Origin: Candidatus Accumulibacter regalis
GTDB lineage: Bacteria; Pseudomonadota; Gammaproteobacteria; Burkholderiales; Rhodocyclaceae
Assembly (NCBI GenBank): GCA_000585075.1
Contig: JEMY01000044.1
Coordinates: 101,446-165,445 of the forward strand
Length of the DNA stretch: 64,000 bases
Reading direction: 5' to 3'
The notes under the pieces were generated by a model, which was not told the DNA's origin, ran no database searches, and saw only the letters and a program-made list of their open reading frames with translations. The first letter of the stretch is position 1. Every line of letters begins with the position of its first letter. Positions 43,581 through 53,207 of the stretch are shown in pieces. The position numbers were made by a program, and so were the translations under genes.

Positions 43581-44261
43581 ATGGGAGCTTACTGGTTCCA
43601 CGGTATCTTAGTTATTTTCTTGGTGATCCTCTGGGCGCTCGAAAAAAAGTTTCCGAAAGCGATGGCCAGCGCAGAGGAGTCACTTCTTGTTTTGGTGATC
43701 ACCTCGATTATGGCGGTCTCTTTCTTCCAGGTGATTGCCCGCTACGGATTCAATACCGGCTGGTCCGCGGCGCTGGAATTCAATACGACAATGTTTTCCT
43801 GGCTGATCCTTCTGGGTATGGGTTATGGCCTGAGAACCAGCCTGCACCTGGGAGTCGACATCATCATCAAGGCCGTGCCCGCACCGATGACCAAAGCACT
43901 GTCATTGTTCGGCGCAGCGTGTTGCATGCTTTATGGCCTGGTATTGCTCGATTCGTCCTGGGTTGCATTGCTCGGCGTCGATACCAAGGGCGGCGCCATC
44001 GACTACTGGCTGAAAATGTACAAGATCGGCATTGGCTCGGAAGAGCTTCATTATCCGGGATTCATACAGGACGCCTTTGGTATCCAGTCGCGGATCCATC
44101 GCTGGCTGCTGTTGCTGATTCTGCCGCTGGGCCTGGCGCTGATGGCCTTCCGGTCCTTTCAGGCTTTTGTCGATATCGCAACCGGTCGCCGTAAACTTCT
44201 CATCAGCGGCCATGAAGCAGAAGACATGGTCGAAGAGAACAAGCACATCTTGAAAGACTAA
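43581..44261 (+). CDS. dctQ: TRAP transporter small permease DctQ
   Basis: Four membrane helices with the DctQ pattern: ESLLVLVITSIMAVSFFQVI, ARYGFNTGWSAALEFNTTMF, RTSLHLGVDIII and a final LLLILPLGLALMAFRSFQAF. ATG 43581 is chosen for the GGGGG upstream; GTG 43566 is an alternative. A periplasmic stretch of about 45 residues after helix 3 is longer than usual. It bridges DctP and DctM. It is probably still transcribed even though its dctP is interrupted. Confidence 0.9.
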   Translation: MGAYWFHGILVIFLVILWALEKKFPKAMASAEESLLVLVITSIMAVSFFQVIARYGFNTGWSAALEFNTTMFSWLILLGMGYGLRTSLHLGVDIIIKAVPAPMTKALSLFGAACCMLYGLVLLDSSWVALLGVDTKGGAIDYWLKMYKIGIGSEELHYPGFIQDAFGIQSRIHRWLLLLILPLGLALMAFRSFQAFVDIATGRRKLLISGHEAEDMVEENKHILKD

Positions 44262-44279
44262 ACGACTAAGGATCCTAGG

Positions 44280-45890
44280 ATGAACTCTCTCTTTCTTTTT
44301 GCGATGGTGCTTGCGCTGCTCTTTATCGGCGTCCCGGTGGGCGTTGCCCTGGGACTGTCGTCGATTCTTTTCGTTGCTTTCTTTTCGCATGACTCGCTGT
44401 CGTCGGTGGCCATTCAGCTTTTTGGCGCCGGGCAGAACTACACGCTGCTGGCGATTCCCTTCTTCATCCTGGCCTCGGCGTTCATGTCCACAGGGGGGGT
44501 GGCGAAGCGACTGATCAACTTCGCCATCGCCAGCGTCGGCCATTTCCAGGGTGGCCTGGCCATGGCATCGGTCCTGGCCTGCATGATGTTTGCGGCGCTG
44601 TCGGGGTCATCTCCTGCAACCGTGGTGGCGATCGGTACGATCGCCATCGCCGGCATGCGTCAGGTGGGCTATTCGAAGGAGTTCGCGGCGGGCATCATCT
44701 GCAACGCCGGTACGCTGGGTATTCTGATTCCGCCGTCGATCGTGATGGTGGTCTACGCGGCTGCCACAGACGTTTCTGTCGGACGGATGTTCCTGGCTGG
44801 CGTCATTCCCGGATTGTTGGCGGGTCTGATGCTGATGTTGGCGATCTACGTTGTCGCCCGGATCAAGGGTTTGCCAAGCGAGGAATGGCGTGGTTTCGGC
44901 GCGATCCTGGAGGGTGCGAAGGAAGCGGGCTGGGGCCTTTTTCTGGTGGTGATCATCATGGGCGGCATCTATGGCGGTGTGTTTACGCCGACCGAAGCCG
45001 CTGTCGTCGCCGCTGTATACTCGATCCTCGTCGCGTTGTTTGTCTACCGTGACATGGGGCCTCTGAAGGAAACGCCCTGGGTCGCGTCCACGGACAGCCA
45101 TGCCGCGCGCATCGGTTTCAACGCCGGTGTCTACGCCGTGTCATTCTTCATGGTCTGGATGATCCTGTCTTTCTTTGCCACCGACGGAATGGAAGCCACC
45201 GGAAAGATCCGCGCGTACTGGGGGCTGGGAATGTCGCTCGCCATTTTCGTGGGCTACCTGTTCAAGGCTGGACGTGAGCATGGATCCGTCCAGCAGTGCT
45301 TCGTGGGTGGCCTCGGGATCTGGCGTCGGAACCTGGTCGTGCTGGCCAAGAACTTTTTCCCGGCGCTGTTTGGCACCGAGTCGCGGGCGACGATCCTGCA
45401 CGCGACGCGGACCACGGTGATGTTGATGTTCATCATCGCCAACGCCATGTTGTTTGCGCATACCCTGTCGGCGGAACGCATTCCGCAGGACATCACCGAA
45501 TGGATGCTGCAGGCCGGTTTCACGTGGTTCACCTTCCTCATCGCGGTCAACATTCTGTTGCTCATCGGGGGTCAGTTCATGGAGCCCTCGGGTCTGCTGG
45601 TGATCGTCGCGCCGGTGGTCTTTCCGATTGCCATGGAACTGGGAGTTGATCCGATCCACCTGGGCATCATCATGGTCGTCAACATGGAGATCGGCATGAT
45701 TACGCCGCCGATCGGGCTGAACCTCTTCGTCACCTCCGGTATTACCAACATGAGCCTGGCGACCGTGGTGAAGGCGGCGATGCCCTTTGTCGGCGTCCTG
45801 ATGATCTTCTTGATCATCGTGACCTATGTGCCGTGGCTGTCGACGGCGTTGCCTTACGCCCTGATGGGACCGGAACTGGTCATCAAGTAG
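44280..45890 (+). CDS. dctM: TRAP transporter large permease DctM, with extra insertion
   Basis: 536 residues with the DctM core: LLFIGVPVGVALGLSSILFV, LSGSSPATVVAIGTIAIAGM, GTLGILIPPSIVMVVYAAAT, IYGGVFTPTEAAVVAAVYS and NMEIGMITPPIGLNLFVTSG. Between about residues 258 and 370 there is an extra segment with two added hydrophobic stretches (SFFMVWMILSFF and YWGLGMSLAIFVGYLF) that the second DctM in this window does not have. This larger DctM type goes with the C-starting DctP family seen here. Confidence 0.93.
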   Translation: MNSLFLFAMVLALLFIGVPVGVALGLSSILFVAFFSHDSLSSVAIQLFGAGQNYTLLAIPFFILASAFMSTGGVAKRLINFAIASVGHFQGGLAMASVLACMMFAALSGSSPATVVAIGTIAIAGMRQVGYSKEFAAGIICNAGTLGILIPPSIVMVVYAAATDVSVGRMFLAGVIPGLLAGLMLMLAIYVVARIKGLPSEEWRGFGAILEGAKEAGWGLFLVVIIMGGIYGGVFTPTEAAVVAAVYSILVALFVYRDMGPLKETPWVASTDSHAARIGFNAGVYAVSFFMVWMILSFFATDGMEATGKIRAYWGLGMSLAIFVGYLFKAGREHGSVQQCFVGGLGIWRRNLVVLAKNFFPALFGTESRATILHATRTTVMLMFIIANAMLFAHTLSAERIPQDITEWMLQAGFTWFTFLIAVNILLLIGGQFMEPSGLLVIVAPVVFPIAMELGVDPIHLGIIMVVNMEIGMITPPIGLNLFVTSGITNMSLATVVKAAMPFVGVLMIFLIIVTYVPWLSTALPYALMGPELVIK

Positions 45891-45954
45891 GCAAGTCAGC
45901 AAAGTAGCATCGGGGCGCAGGCAAAAGCTCGCAGCGTCCAAATGCAGCATCCGT

Positions 45955-45996
45955 CCGCCGCTGATCTCCCGGGAGGTCAGCGGCGGTATCCTTTTT
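45955..45996 (+). terminator. Intrinsic terminator after the first TRAP cluster
   Basis: CCGCCGCTGA pairs with TCAGCGGCGG around a 12-base self-complementary loop (TCTCCCGGGAGG), followed by CTTTTT. Confidence 0.75.
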
Positions 45997-46122
45997 GCGG
46001 CGGCTTGCCACGAGACTTGTCGCTGGTGGCCGCCCTCGGTTTGCGTGGCGGCAGTGGGCCAGCCGTACAGTGGCTCGCTCGTGCGGCTCCGCTCTGGTGG
46101 CCGCCATGGGTACAATCTGCGC

Positions 46123-46740
46123 ATGACTCCCCCCTATTGGCAGCAAGCGTCGGCCGCCCTGGCGCTCTGCGATCCCGTCCTGGCCACCCTTGTCGAGCGT
46201 TTTTCGGGGACCGCGCTGGCGTCACGCGGGGACCCCTTCGCGACGCTCGTCCGTTCGATCGTCGGCCAGCAGATCTCCGTGAAAGCAGCCGACAGCGTCT
46301 GGGCGCGCTGCTTGGCGGCTGTGCCCGAGGTCACGCCTGCCGGCGTTCTGGAGAGCGGACCTGAAACCCTGCGTGCCTGCGGTCTGTCGGCACGCAAGGT
46401 CGAATACGTGCTTGACCTCGCGCGCCATTTCGACGATGGCCAGATTCAGGTGCAGCACTGGTCGTCGCTGAGTGATGCCGAGATCATTGGCGAGTTGACC
46501 GCGGTGCGCGGCGTCGGCGTGTGGACGGCGGAAATGTTCCTGATCTTCAATCAGCTGCGTCCCGATATCTTCCCGCTCGACGACATTGGCCTGCAGAAGG
46601 CGGTGGCCCTGCACTACTGCCATGGCGAGCGCCCCGGGCGTCGTTTCCTGTTGGAGCAAGGTGAACGCTGGCGTCCCTGGCGTTCGGTGGCGACCTGGTA
46701 CCTTTGGCGCAGCCTCGACCCGTTGCCCGTCGAGTACTGA
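46123..46740 (+). CDS. DNA-3-methyladenine glycosylase II (HhH-GPD family)
   Basis: 205 residues of AlkA-type fold without the extra N-terminal domain: FATLVRSIVGQQISVKAADS is the conserved glutamine helix, LTAVRGVGVWTAEMFLIF the helix-hairpin-helix, and DIFPLDDIGLQKAV holds the catalytic Asp. It removes alkylated bases from DNA. TACAAT lies 7 bases before the ATG, so a leaderless transcript is possible. The longer frame upstream lacks family similarity. Confidence 0.9.
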   Translation: MTPPYWQQASAALALCDPVLATLVERFSGTALASRGDPFATLVRSIVGQQISVKAADSVWARCLAAVPEVTPAGVLESGPETLRACGLSARKVEYVLDLARHFDDGQIQVQHWSSLSDAEIIGELTAVRGVGVWTAEMFLIFNQLRPDIFPLDDIGLQKAVALHYCHGERPGRRFLLEQGERWRPWRSVATWYLWRSLDPLPVEY

Positions 46741-46840
46741 GTTTGCCGAGTTCCTTGTTTGGAGCAAAGCCCGGCACGGTGTTTCCGGTAGAATAACGGG
46801 TTATTGAAAACCAGCATGCTTACAGATACGGTTGGGCCTG

Positions 46841-47809
46841 ATGAAAACCAGTTTCCTCGACTTCGAACAACCGATCGCCGATCTCGAAGGCAAGATTGAA
46901 GCCCTGCGCTTTGCGCAGGACGATTCGGCGGTCGATATCTCGGACGAAATCGGCCGCCTGGAGAAGAAGAGCCAGGCCCTGACCAAGGATACCTACGCCA
47001 AACTATCGGCCTGGCAGGTGTCGCAGGTGGCACGCCACCCGCAACGCCCTTACACGCTGGATTATCTTTCGCTGATCTTCACCGACTTCGAGGAACTGCA
47101 CGGCGATCGCGCCTTTGCTGACGACCATGCGATCGTCGGCGGGTTGGCCCGCTTCAACGGTGAGCCGGTGATGGTGATTGGTCACCAGAAGGGGCGTGAC
47201 ACCAAGGAGAAGATCTTCCGCAACTTCGGCATGCCGCGTCCGGAAGGTTATCGCAAGGCATTGCGCCTGATGCGACTGGCCGAGAAGTTTCGTATCCCGG
47301 TATTGACCTTCATCGATACGCCTGGCGCCTACCCGGGTATCGACGCTGAAGAGCGCGGACAGTCCGAGGCGATCGGCCGCAATCTCTACGTGATGGCCGA
47401 GCTGAAAGTGCCGATCATCGTCACAGTCATTGGGGAAGGTGGCTCGGGCGGTGCGCTGGCCATCGGGGTCGGCGACGTCGTGCAGATGCTGCAGTACTCG
47501 ACCTACTCGGTGATTTCTCCCGAGGGGTGCGCGACGATTCTCTGGAAGAGCGCCGAAAAGGCAAGCACGGCGGCAGAAATCATGGGCATCACTGCTCCCC
47601 GCCTGCAGGCGCTGGGTTTGATCGACAGCATCGTCGAAGAACCGACCGGTGGTGCGCATCGCGCTCATCAGGCGATGGGGAGAAGCCTCAAGGAGGCCTT
47701 GCAGGATGCCTTGCACAAACTGGCGTCGGTGCCTACACGCGATTTGCTCAAGACGCGCCTTGAGCGCTTGATGGCCTATGGCCGGGTCAAAGAACCGACA
47801 CGCCGCTGA
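46841..47809 (+). CDS. accA: Acetyl-CoA carboxylase carboxyltransferase subunit alpha
   Basis: [20 protein letters not shown] is the AccA start; conserved blocks are [67 protein letters not shown] and [15 protein letters not shown]. 322 residues, full length. It joins AccD to transfer CO2 from biotin to acetyl-CoA. A TTG start at 46832 would add three residues. tilS overlaps its 3' end by 32 bases. Confidence 0.97.
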   Translation: MKTSFLDFEQPIADLEGKIEALRFAQDDSAVDISDEIGRLEKKSQALTKDTYAKLSAWQVSQVARHPQRPYTLDYLSLIFTDFEELHGDRAFADDHAIVGGLARFNGEPVMVIGHQKGRDTKEKIFRNFGMPRPEGYRKALRLMRLAEKFRIPVLTFIDTPGAYPGIDAEERGQSEAIGRNLYVMAELKVPIIVTVIGEGGSGGALAIGVGDVVQMLQYSTYSVISPEGCATILWKSAEKASTAAEIMGITAPRLQALGLIDSIVEEPTGGAHRAHQAMGRSLKEALQDALHKLASVPTRDLLKTRLERLMAYGRVKEPTRR

Positions 47810-49211
47810 GGCAAGCCAGGAGGAAGCTGCAGCGCCGATTCTGCACACGCTTTCGGCGTTTCTGGAGGCGCGACTGCTGCCTGGGGCCCGCCTGTGCGTC
47901 GGGTTTTCCGGTGGAGTCGACTCGGTTGTCCTGCTGCACGCGCTCGACTGCCTGCGTCGCTCCGGATTGTCGATCGATCTCTCGGCGACCCACGTTCATC
48001 ACGGTCTGAGCAGCAACGCCGATGCCTGGTCTGGCTTCTGTCGCGACTTCTGTCGCGACCACGCCGTACCGCTCGAAATTACGCGCGTCGAAGTGCCGCG
48101 TACCAGCGCCGAGGGACTGGAGGCGGCGGCACGGCGCCTGCGTCATGCGGCGTTTTCTGCGTCTCCTGCCGACTGGTTGGCGCTGGCGCATCATCGTGAC
48201 GACCAGGCCGAGACAGTTCTCTTCCGGTTGCTGCGTGGGGCGGGCGTTGCCGGTGCTGCCGGCATGCCCGCCGAGCGGCCTCAGCCCGGCGGGCCACGTC
48301 TGATTCGCCCGCTGCTCGACGTGTCGCGGTCGCAGATCATGCGCTATGCGGAGACGCATTCTCTGGCCTGGGTCGAGGACGAGAGCAACGCCGATTCTCA
48401 CTATCGCCGCAACCACCTGCGGCGCGAAGTCATGCCGCGCCTTGAGGGGCATTTTCCCGGCGCGGTTCGGGCGCTTGCGCGTGCCGCGCGCCATTTCGCC
48501 GAGGCGGCAGAGCTTGTCGAGGAGTTGGCGAAGGCCGATCGGGCGACTATGGCGGGTGATGGCGGGCGCATCGATGTGGCGCGTTTCAACGCACTTTCCC
48601 CGGCGCGGGCGCGTAACCTGTTGCGCTCGGAGTTGCGGGCGAATGGTTTTCGTGCCCCCGACGCACGCTGGCTTGATGAGGCGCTACGGCAGTTGAAGAC
48701 GGCAGCGGCCGCCGCGCAGACCTGTATCGCGACCGCGGACGGCGAGGTGCATGTCTATCGCGGCGAGTTGTACGCCTTGGCTCAGCGCCCGGCCGCTGCA
48801 AGTCTTGCGCTGAGCTGGAATGGCGAGTCGGCGTTGCCGTGGGGCGAGGGCCGGGTGCGCTTTGTTGAGCGCACGGGAAAAGGCATCACTCGCCGCATGC
48901 TTGCCGGTGCTCGGGTTTTTCTCCGGGTCAGGCAAGGCGGTGAGCGCTTGCGGCCTGACGCACGGCGGCCGGCAAGGACCTTGCGCAACCTCTTGCAGGA
49001 AGCTGCCGTACCCCCCTGGGAGCGGGCTCGCTTGCCACTGCTGTGGTGTGGCGAGCGACTGGCGTGGGTTGGCGGGCTTGGCGTTGATGCCGCCTTCGCC
49101 TGCGCCCCAGGTGAGCAGGGTGTCGAGCTGCTGTGGGAGACAGGTGACGGTCGTCCGCTTGCTGGCTACGCCCGGTTGGGGAAGCAGGCTGCCGGCACTA
49201 CCACGCCATGA
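47778..49211 (+). CDS. tilS: tRNA(Ile)-lysidine synthase
   Basis: PP-loop [14 protein letters not shown] (SGGVDS at 44-49), [34 protein letters not shown] and [13 protein letters not shown] are characteristic. The C-terminal TilS domain ends with [20 protein letters not shown]. It modifies C34 of tRNA-Ile(CAU) to lysidine with ATP. It follows accA in many betaproteobacteria. The stop lies 12 bases from the convergent dctR stop, with no room for a separate terminator. Confidence 0.96.
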   Translation: MAGSKNRHAAEASQEEAAAPILHTLSAFLEARLLPGARLCVGFSGGVDSVVLLHALDCLRRSGLSIDLSATHVHHGLSSNADAWSGFCRDFCRDHAVPLEITRVEVPRTSAEGLEAAARRLRHAAFSASPADWLALAHHRDDQAETVLFRLLRGAGVAGAAGMPAERPQPGGPRLIRPLLDVSRSQIMRYAETHSLAWVEDESNADSHYRRNHLRREVMPRLEGHFPGAVRALARAARHFAEAAELVEELAKADRATMAGDGGRIDVARFNALSPARARNLLRSELRANGFRAPDARWLDEALRQLKTAAAAAQTCIATADGEVHVYRGELYALAQRPAAASLALSWNGESALPWGEGRVRFVERTGKGITRRMLAGARVFLRVRQGGERLRPDARRPARTLRNLLQEAAVPPWERARLPLLWCGERLAWVGGLGVDAAFACAPGEQGVELLWETGDGRPLAGYARLGKQAAGTTTP

Positions 49212-49223
49212 TCGTTGTTCTGC

Positions 49224-49823
49224 TCAGCGCTTGCCGGCCAGCAGCTGCGCGAGCTCGACGGCCGTCCGCACCCCCATTTTCTCGAACAGATTGGCGCGAT
49301 GTACTTCGACCGTGCGCATGCTGATCTGCAGTTCGTCGGCGATCACCTTGTTGAGGGTGCCGGCGAGAACCAGTTCCATGACCTGTTTTTCGCGCGTCGT
49401 GAGTCGGCTCGTCAAGCTGCTGACCGAAACGGCATCGGAGGCGGCGAGGCGCTGGTGTTCATCGAGCTGCAGGGCCTCAATGACGCGATTGACCAGCTCG
49501 TTGTCGTTGCAGGGCTTTTCGACGAAGTCGAAAGCGCCTTGCTTGAGGGCAGAGACGGCCATTGGCACGTCGCCGTGGCCGGTCAGAAAGATCACCGGCA
49601 GCGTGCTGCCACGCTCGCACAAGACGTCAAAAAGCTCGGGGCCACTCATCCCGTCCATGCGGATGTCGAGGAGAATGCAGCCAGCAAGCGTGGGTTCCCA
49701 CGCGGCCAGAAAGTCTTCAGCCGAGGGGTAGCTCCGGCAGGGAACACCGCGTGACTCGAGCAGCCAGCCGAGTGAGTCACGGATGGCGTCGTCGTCGTCG
49801 ACGAGGTAGGCATGTGGGGTCAT
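49224..49823 (-). CDS. dctR: DctR-type response regulator (FixJ/LuxR family)
   Basis: 199 residues: receiver domain with LVDDDDAIRD, phospho-acceptor Asp53 (LLDIRMDGMSG) and the VEKPCND lysine; then a LuxR/FixJ helix-turn-helix (LTTREKQVMELVLAGTLNKV, ISMRTVEVHRANLFEKMG). It has no AAA+ domain, so it works with sigma70-type polymerase, unlike DctD. It overlaps the kinase gene by 4 bp and lies opposite the second TRAP operon, whose promoters are its likely targets. Confidence 0.92.
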   Translation of the reverse strand: MTPHAYLVDDDDAIRDSLGWLLESRGVPCRSYPSAEDFLAAWEPTLAGCILLDIRMDGMSGPELFDVLCERGSTLPVIFLTGHGDVPMAVSALKQGAFDFVEKPCNDNELVNRVIEALQLDEHQRLAASDAVSVSSLTSRLTTREKQVMELVLAGTLNKVIADELQISMRTVEVHRANLFEKMGVRTAVELAQLLAGKR

Positions 49824-51814
49824 TGCTGGACAATCGGAAGGGTGATGATGAAAATCGAGCCGCCATCCGGGTTGGCTTCAACCCACAGGCGGCCGTGGTG
49901 GACCTCGATGATCGAGCGGCAGATGTTCAGGCCCATGCCCATGCCCTCGGCCTTGGTCGAGAAAAGGGGGGTGAATAGCTTTTCTTCGACCTCGGGTGGA
50001 ATGCCGGGACCGCGATCGACGACCCGGATCTCCATTTGCTGTCTGTCGAGCTGGCTGAGCTTGACGGTCAGCCGGCGCTGCTCGGATGGCGTGTGGCGCA
50101 TCGCTTCGATGCCGTTGCGCATCAAATTGAGCAGCACCTGTTCGAGCATCACGGGGTCGGCCAGGAGTTCGGGGCGCATGCCCTGAATCTCGCGGACGAT
50201 ACGCACGCCGCGTGCCTTGGCTGCTCCTTCGATGAAGCCGATGCTGTCATCGATCACTTCGGCGAGGTCGCAGGGCACTCGCTTGGGTTCACTCTTGCGC
50301 ACGAAGTCGTGTACCCGCCGGATGATGTGGCCGGCACGTTGCGCCTGGACGGCGAGCTTTTCGAGTGCTTCCTTGAGCTGTTCAGCGCTGAAGTTGCCTG
50401 ACTCCAGCTTGTTCAGGCAGCCAGTGTTGTAGCTGGTGATCGCTGCCAGCGGCTGATTGAGTTCGTGCGCCAGGGTCGAAGCCATTTCGCCCATGGTCAC
50501 CAGCCGTGCCGTGACCTGCAGTTTCTCCTGCTGTTGCTGGGCGAGTTCCTCGGCGTGTTTGCGGGCGGTGACGTCGATGATCGACGCCATCCAGCCCGTT
50601 TGCTCGCCGTCCGCGTCAATCAGAGGCGCTTCGTAGACGAGGGCGTCGAAGCGGCTGCCATTCTTGTGCATCAAGCGGATTTCGAACCCCTCGTGCGGGG
50701 CCTTGCCTTCGCGAACGTCGTTATGCAGTTGCAGCGTTCTTTCCATTTCTTCTGGTGCCCAGTAGGGCATTGGTGGCGCCAGGCCGATCAGCTCGTCGGC
50801 ACTGAAGCCGACCATCTGCAGGAAAGCCGGGTTGACGTAACTTACCCGGCCTTCCATGTCGCGCGCGCGCATGCCAACCATCAACGAGTCTTCCATCGCC
50901 TTGCGGAAGGCGTACTCCGAGCGCAGCGCCTGTTCGGCGTCGATCCGCCTCTGGATCAAACCGCGTACAGCCCACAAACTCCAGAAAACGGCTGCTGCAA
51001 GAACTACGATCAGCGCGGCGATCAGCGTTTGCGCAAGATTGCCGGCAGCACGATAAGCGGTCACCTGCAGCACCATGCCGAAACCCGGAGGGTCGAAAAT
51101 CACCGGGTAGCTGAGCGTTGTCGAGGCGGCATCGATCTTCGACTTGCTGGCCAGGAGATTGCCGTTGGCGTCGAGAACGCGTACTTGATACTTTGCAGCG
51201 AACCACCAGGGAACCTGCTGCTTGAGCAGGCGAGGCAGCGAGTAGACGGCGAGTAGTGTGCCGCGATGCTCGCCTTCGTCGAAGATGGGTACGTAGACTT
51301 CGAACTGCGCGACGTCGTCGACCCAGTAGGCATCGCTGTAGGTTGGCTTGCCAAGCTGGGCGAGTTCGATCGAGCGATTGACCGGGTCCTGGCCCGAAGC
51401 GTCCTTGCCGTGTCGTGGCAGGCTTCGCGTTGGCATGCCGTGCACGGCTTTGGCAGCGGCATCAAGCCAGAGCAGTTGCAGGAGTTCAGAGTTGTTCTTG
51501 AGGATGTGTCGTGCACGCAGAATGAAGAGCGCGTCTGGATCGGTTGTCCGGGTCAGATCGAGGGCCAGTTGCCGTAGCTGTTCGGAATTCCCCTCAAGGT
51601 GAAAACGGACGCTTTGCTCGAGCCAGAGGACGTCGGCGATAAGGGTCGAGCGCTGCTCGTCGATGTCGTTCTGGCGTAGCAGCCAGAGCAGGGCGATGAG
51701 CAGGATGAGAAGCAGACCCACCGCCCCTTTCAGAATCGAGAGATACCACTGCGACCAGTTCAGCGACGCCGGCCGGGGCAGCGCATTCTGGTGCAGGAGG
51801 GGGGCGTCTTTCAT
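49820..51814 (-). CDS. dctS: DctS-type sensor histidine kinase
   Basis: 664 residues. Membrane helix GAVGLLLILLIALLWLL, a ~200-residue periplasmic Cache-like sensor ending at IAALIVVLAAAVFWSLWAV, a PAS domain (MVGMRARDMEGRVSYVNPAF), H-box STLAHELNQPLAAITSYNTG and ATPase domain with LNLMRNGIEAM, DRGPGIPPEVEEKLF and GMGMGLNICRSI. This is the layout of C4-dicarboxylate sensors. It diverges from dctP at 52115. Confidence 0.93.
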   Translation of the reverse strand: MKDAPLLHQNALPRPASLNWSQWYLSILKGAVGLLLILLIALLWLLRQNDIDEQRSTLIADVLWLEQSVRFHLEGNSEQLRQLALDLTRTTDPDALFILRARHILKNNSELLQLLWLDAAAKAVHGMPTRSLPRHGKDASGQDPVNRSIELAQLGKPTYSDAYWVDDVAQFEVYVPIFDEGEHRGTLLAVYSLPRLLKQQVPWWFAAKYQVRVLDANGNLLASKSKIDAASTTLSYPVIFDPPGFGMVLQVTAYRAAGNLAQTLIAALIVVLAAAVFWSLWAVRGLIQRRIDAEQALRSEYAFRKAMEDSLMVGMRARDMEGRVSYVNPAFLQMVGFSADELIGLAPPMPYWAPEEMERTLQLHNDVREGKAPHEGFEIRLMHKNGSRFDALVYEAPLIDADGEQTGWMASIIDVTARKHAEELAQQQQEKLQVTARLVTMGEMASTLAHELNQPLAAITSYNTGCLNKLESGNFSAEQLKEALEKLAVQAQRAGHIIRRVHDFVRKSEPKRVPCDLAEVIDDSIGFIEGAAKARGVRIVREIQGMRPELLADPVMLEQVLLNLMRNGIEAMRHTPSEQRRLTVKLSQLDRQQMEIRVVDRGPGIPPEVEEKLFTPLFSTKAEGMGMGLNICRSIIEVHHGRLWVEANPDGGSIFIITLPIVQQ

Positions 51815-52114
51815 GGCGCTTCATCTTACGCAAGTTATCGCCCGCGGGGTGTGCATAAATCCCCGCATCCGGGGCAGACCGTACGCCCCGCAGGGGCTGC
51901 GTTGGCGACCGAGATCCCGCTTGTCGCGGTGTCGATCGCAGCTTCCCGAAGGGTATGGCCATGCCCTGAATGGCGGCTCGCAAGCGCCGTCCTTCCTCGC
52001 TGCCGCGCGCTGTGGATTTCCACAATGTTCGCCGCCAGCAGTCTCTGTAATATACGCCCTCGCAACCGGCTAATAATTTTGTTAACGAAACGTTTTGCAC
52101 ATGAAGGAGAGACC
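51815..52114. other. Divergent control region between dctS and dctP
   Basis: 300 bases without a gene, holding promoters for both directions. It includes a GC-rich hairpin area (CCCCGCATCCGGGG, about 51861-51874) and the conserved motif at 52012-52026, listed separately. Confidence 0.5.
52012..52026 (+). promoter_or_regulatory. Putative DctR operator ahead of dctP
   Basis: GTGGATTTCCACAAT contains the perfect dyad GTGGA-TT-TCCAC. GGATTTCCACAAT recurs identically before the second dctP (55382-55396), 103 and 102 bases from the respective start codons. A third, weaker copy is at 38641-38655. Confidence 0.5.
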
Positions 52115-53128
52115 ATGAAAGTTTCAAATTTGCTGTTCGGAATGCTCGCTTGCGCCCTCTCGGCGATGCCGCTGGCGGCCTTGGCCGAAGGACCGATCGT
52201 TATCAAATTCAGCCACGTCGTGGCCAACGATACGCCCAAGGGGTTGAGCGCAGAATTCTTCGCCAAGCGCGCCAGCGAACTGACCAAGGGCAAGGTCAAG
52301 GTCGAGGTGTATGGCAACTCGACCTTGTACAAGGACAAGGAGGAACTTGAAGCGCTGCAACTTGGCGCCGTGCAGATGCTTGCGCCGTCACTTGCCAAGT
52401 TCGGGCCGCTTGGCGTCAAGGAATTCGAAGTCTTCGACTTGCCGTACATCTTCGACAACTACGCCGATCTGCATAAGGTGACGCAGGGTGCGATCGGGAA
52501 GGGTCTGCTCGCCAAGCTGGAGCCAAAGGGTGTGACCGGCCTGGCGTTCTGGGACAACGGCTTCAAGTCGTTTTCGGCGAACACGCCAATCCTGATGCCG
52601 GAGGACCTGAAGGGCAAGAAGATGCGTATTCAGTCGTCCAAGGTGCTCGAAGCGCAGATGCGTGCACTGAAGGCGATTCCTCAGGTGATGGCCTTCTCCG
52701 AAGTCTATCAGGCGCTGCAGACCGGCGTTGTCGATGGGACCGAGAACCCGATGTCGAACCTCTTTACGCAGAAGTTCTTTGAAGTTCAGAAGCATTTGGC
52801 GATTACCGATCACGGTTACCTGGGTTACGCCGTGATCGTCAACAAGAAGTTCTGGGATGGCCTGCCGGCGGATGTTCGCGCGCAGCTCGAAACAGCCATG
52901 AAGGATGCAACCGAGTACGCCAACAAGGTCGCCAAGGAGCAGAACGACAAGGATCTGGAGGCGGTCAAGAAGAGCGGCAAGACGGCGGTGCACGTACCGA
53001 CACCCGAACAGCGCAAAGCCTTCAAGAAGGCGCTTCTGCCGGTGCACGAAGAGATGGCCTCACGCATTGGAAAGGACCTTCTGCAGTCGGTCTACAAGGA
53101 AACAGGCTTCGATCCTAGCAAGCTCTAG
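52115..53128 (+). CDS. dctP: TRAP dicarboxylate transporter substrate-binding protein DctP
   Basis: AAGGAGAG precedes ATG 52115. A signal peptide (MKVSNLLFGMLACALSAMPL, cleavage after ALA-E) is followed by the DctP fold: PIVIKFSHVVANDTPKGLSA, VEVYGNSTLYKDKEELEALQ, KGKKMRIQSSKVLEAQM with the substrate-clamping Arg, and ALQTGVVDGTENPMSNLFTQ. 337 residues. It delivers C4-dicarboxylates such as succinate or malate to DctQM; the exact ligand is inferred from family and from the DctSR neighbour. Confidence 0.95.
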   Translation: MKVSNLLFGMLACALSAMPLAALAEGPIVIKFSHVVANDTPKGLSAEFFAKRASELTKGKVKVEVYGNSTLYKDKEELEALQLGAVQMLAPSLAKFGPLGVKEFEVFDLPYIFDNYADLHKVTQGAIGKGLLAKLEPKGVTGLAFWDNGFKSFSANTPILMPEDLKGKKMRIQSSKVLEAQMRALKAIPQVMAFSEVYQALQTGVVDGTENPMSNLFTQKFFEVQKHLAITDHGYLGYAVIVNKKFWDGLPADVRAQLETAMKDATEYANKVAKEQNDKDLEAVKKSGKTAVHVPTPEQRKAFKKALLPVHEEMASRIGKDLLQSVYKETGFDPSKL

Positions 53129-53207
53129 GCGACGCGGATACTGGAGGGATAGCCCGTTGGGACGCCTGGTCCAGCGGGTTTTTTTCAGGCAGTCGGGGGA
53201 CTTGCGA

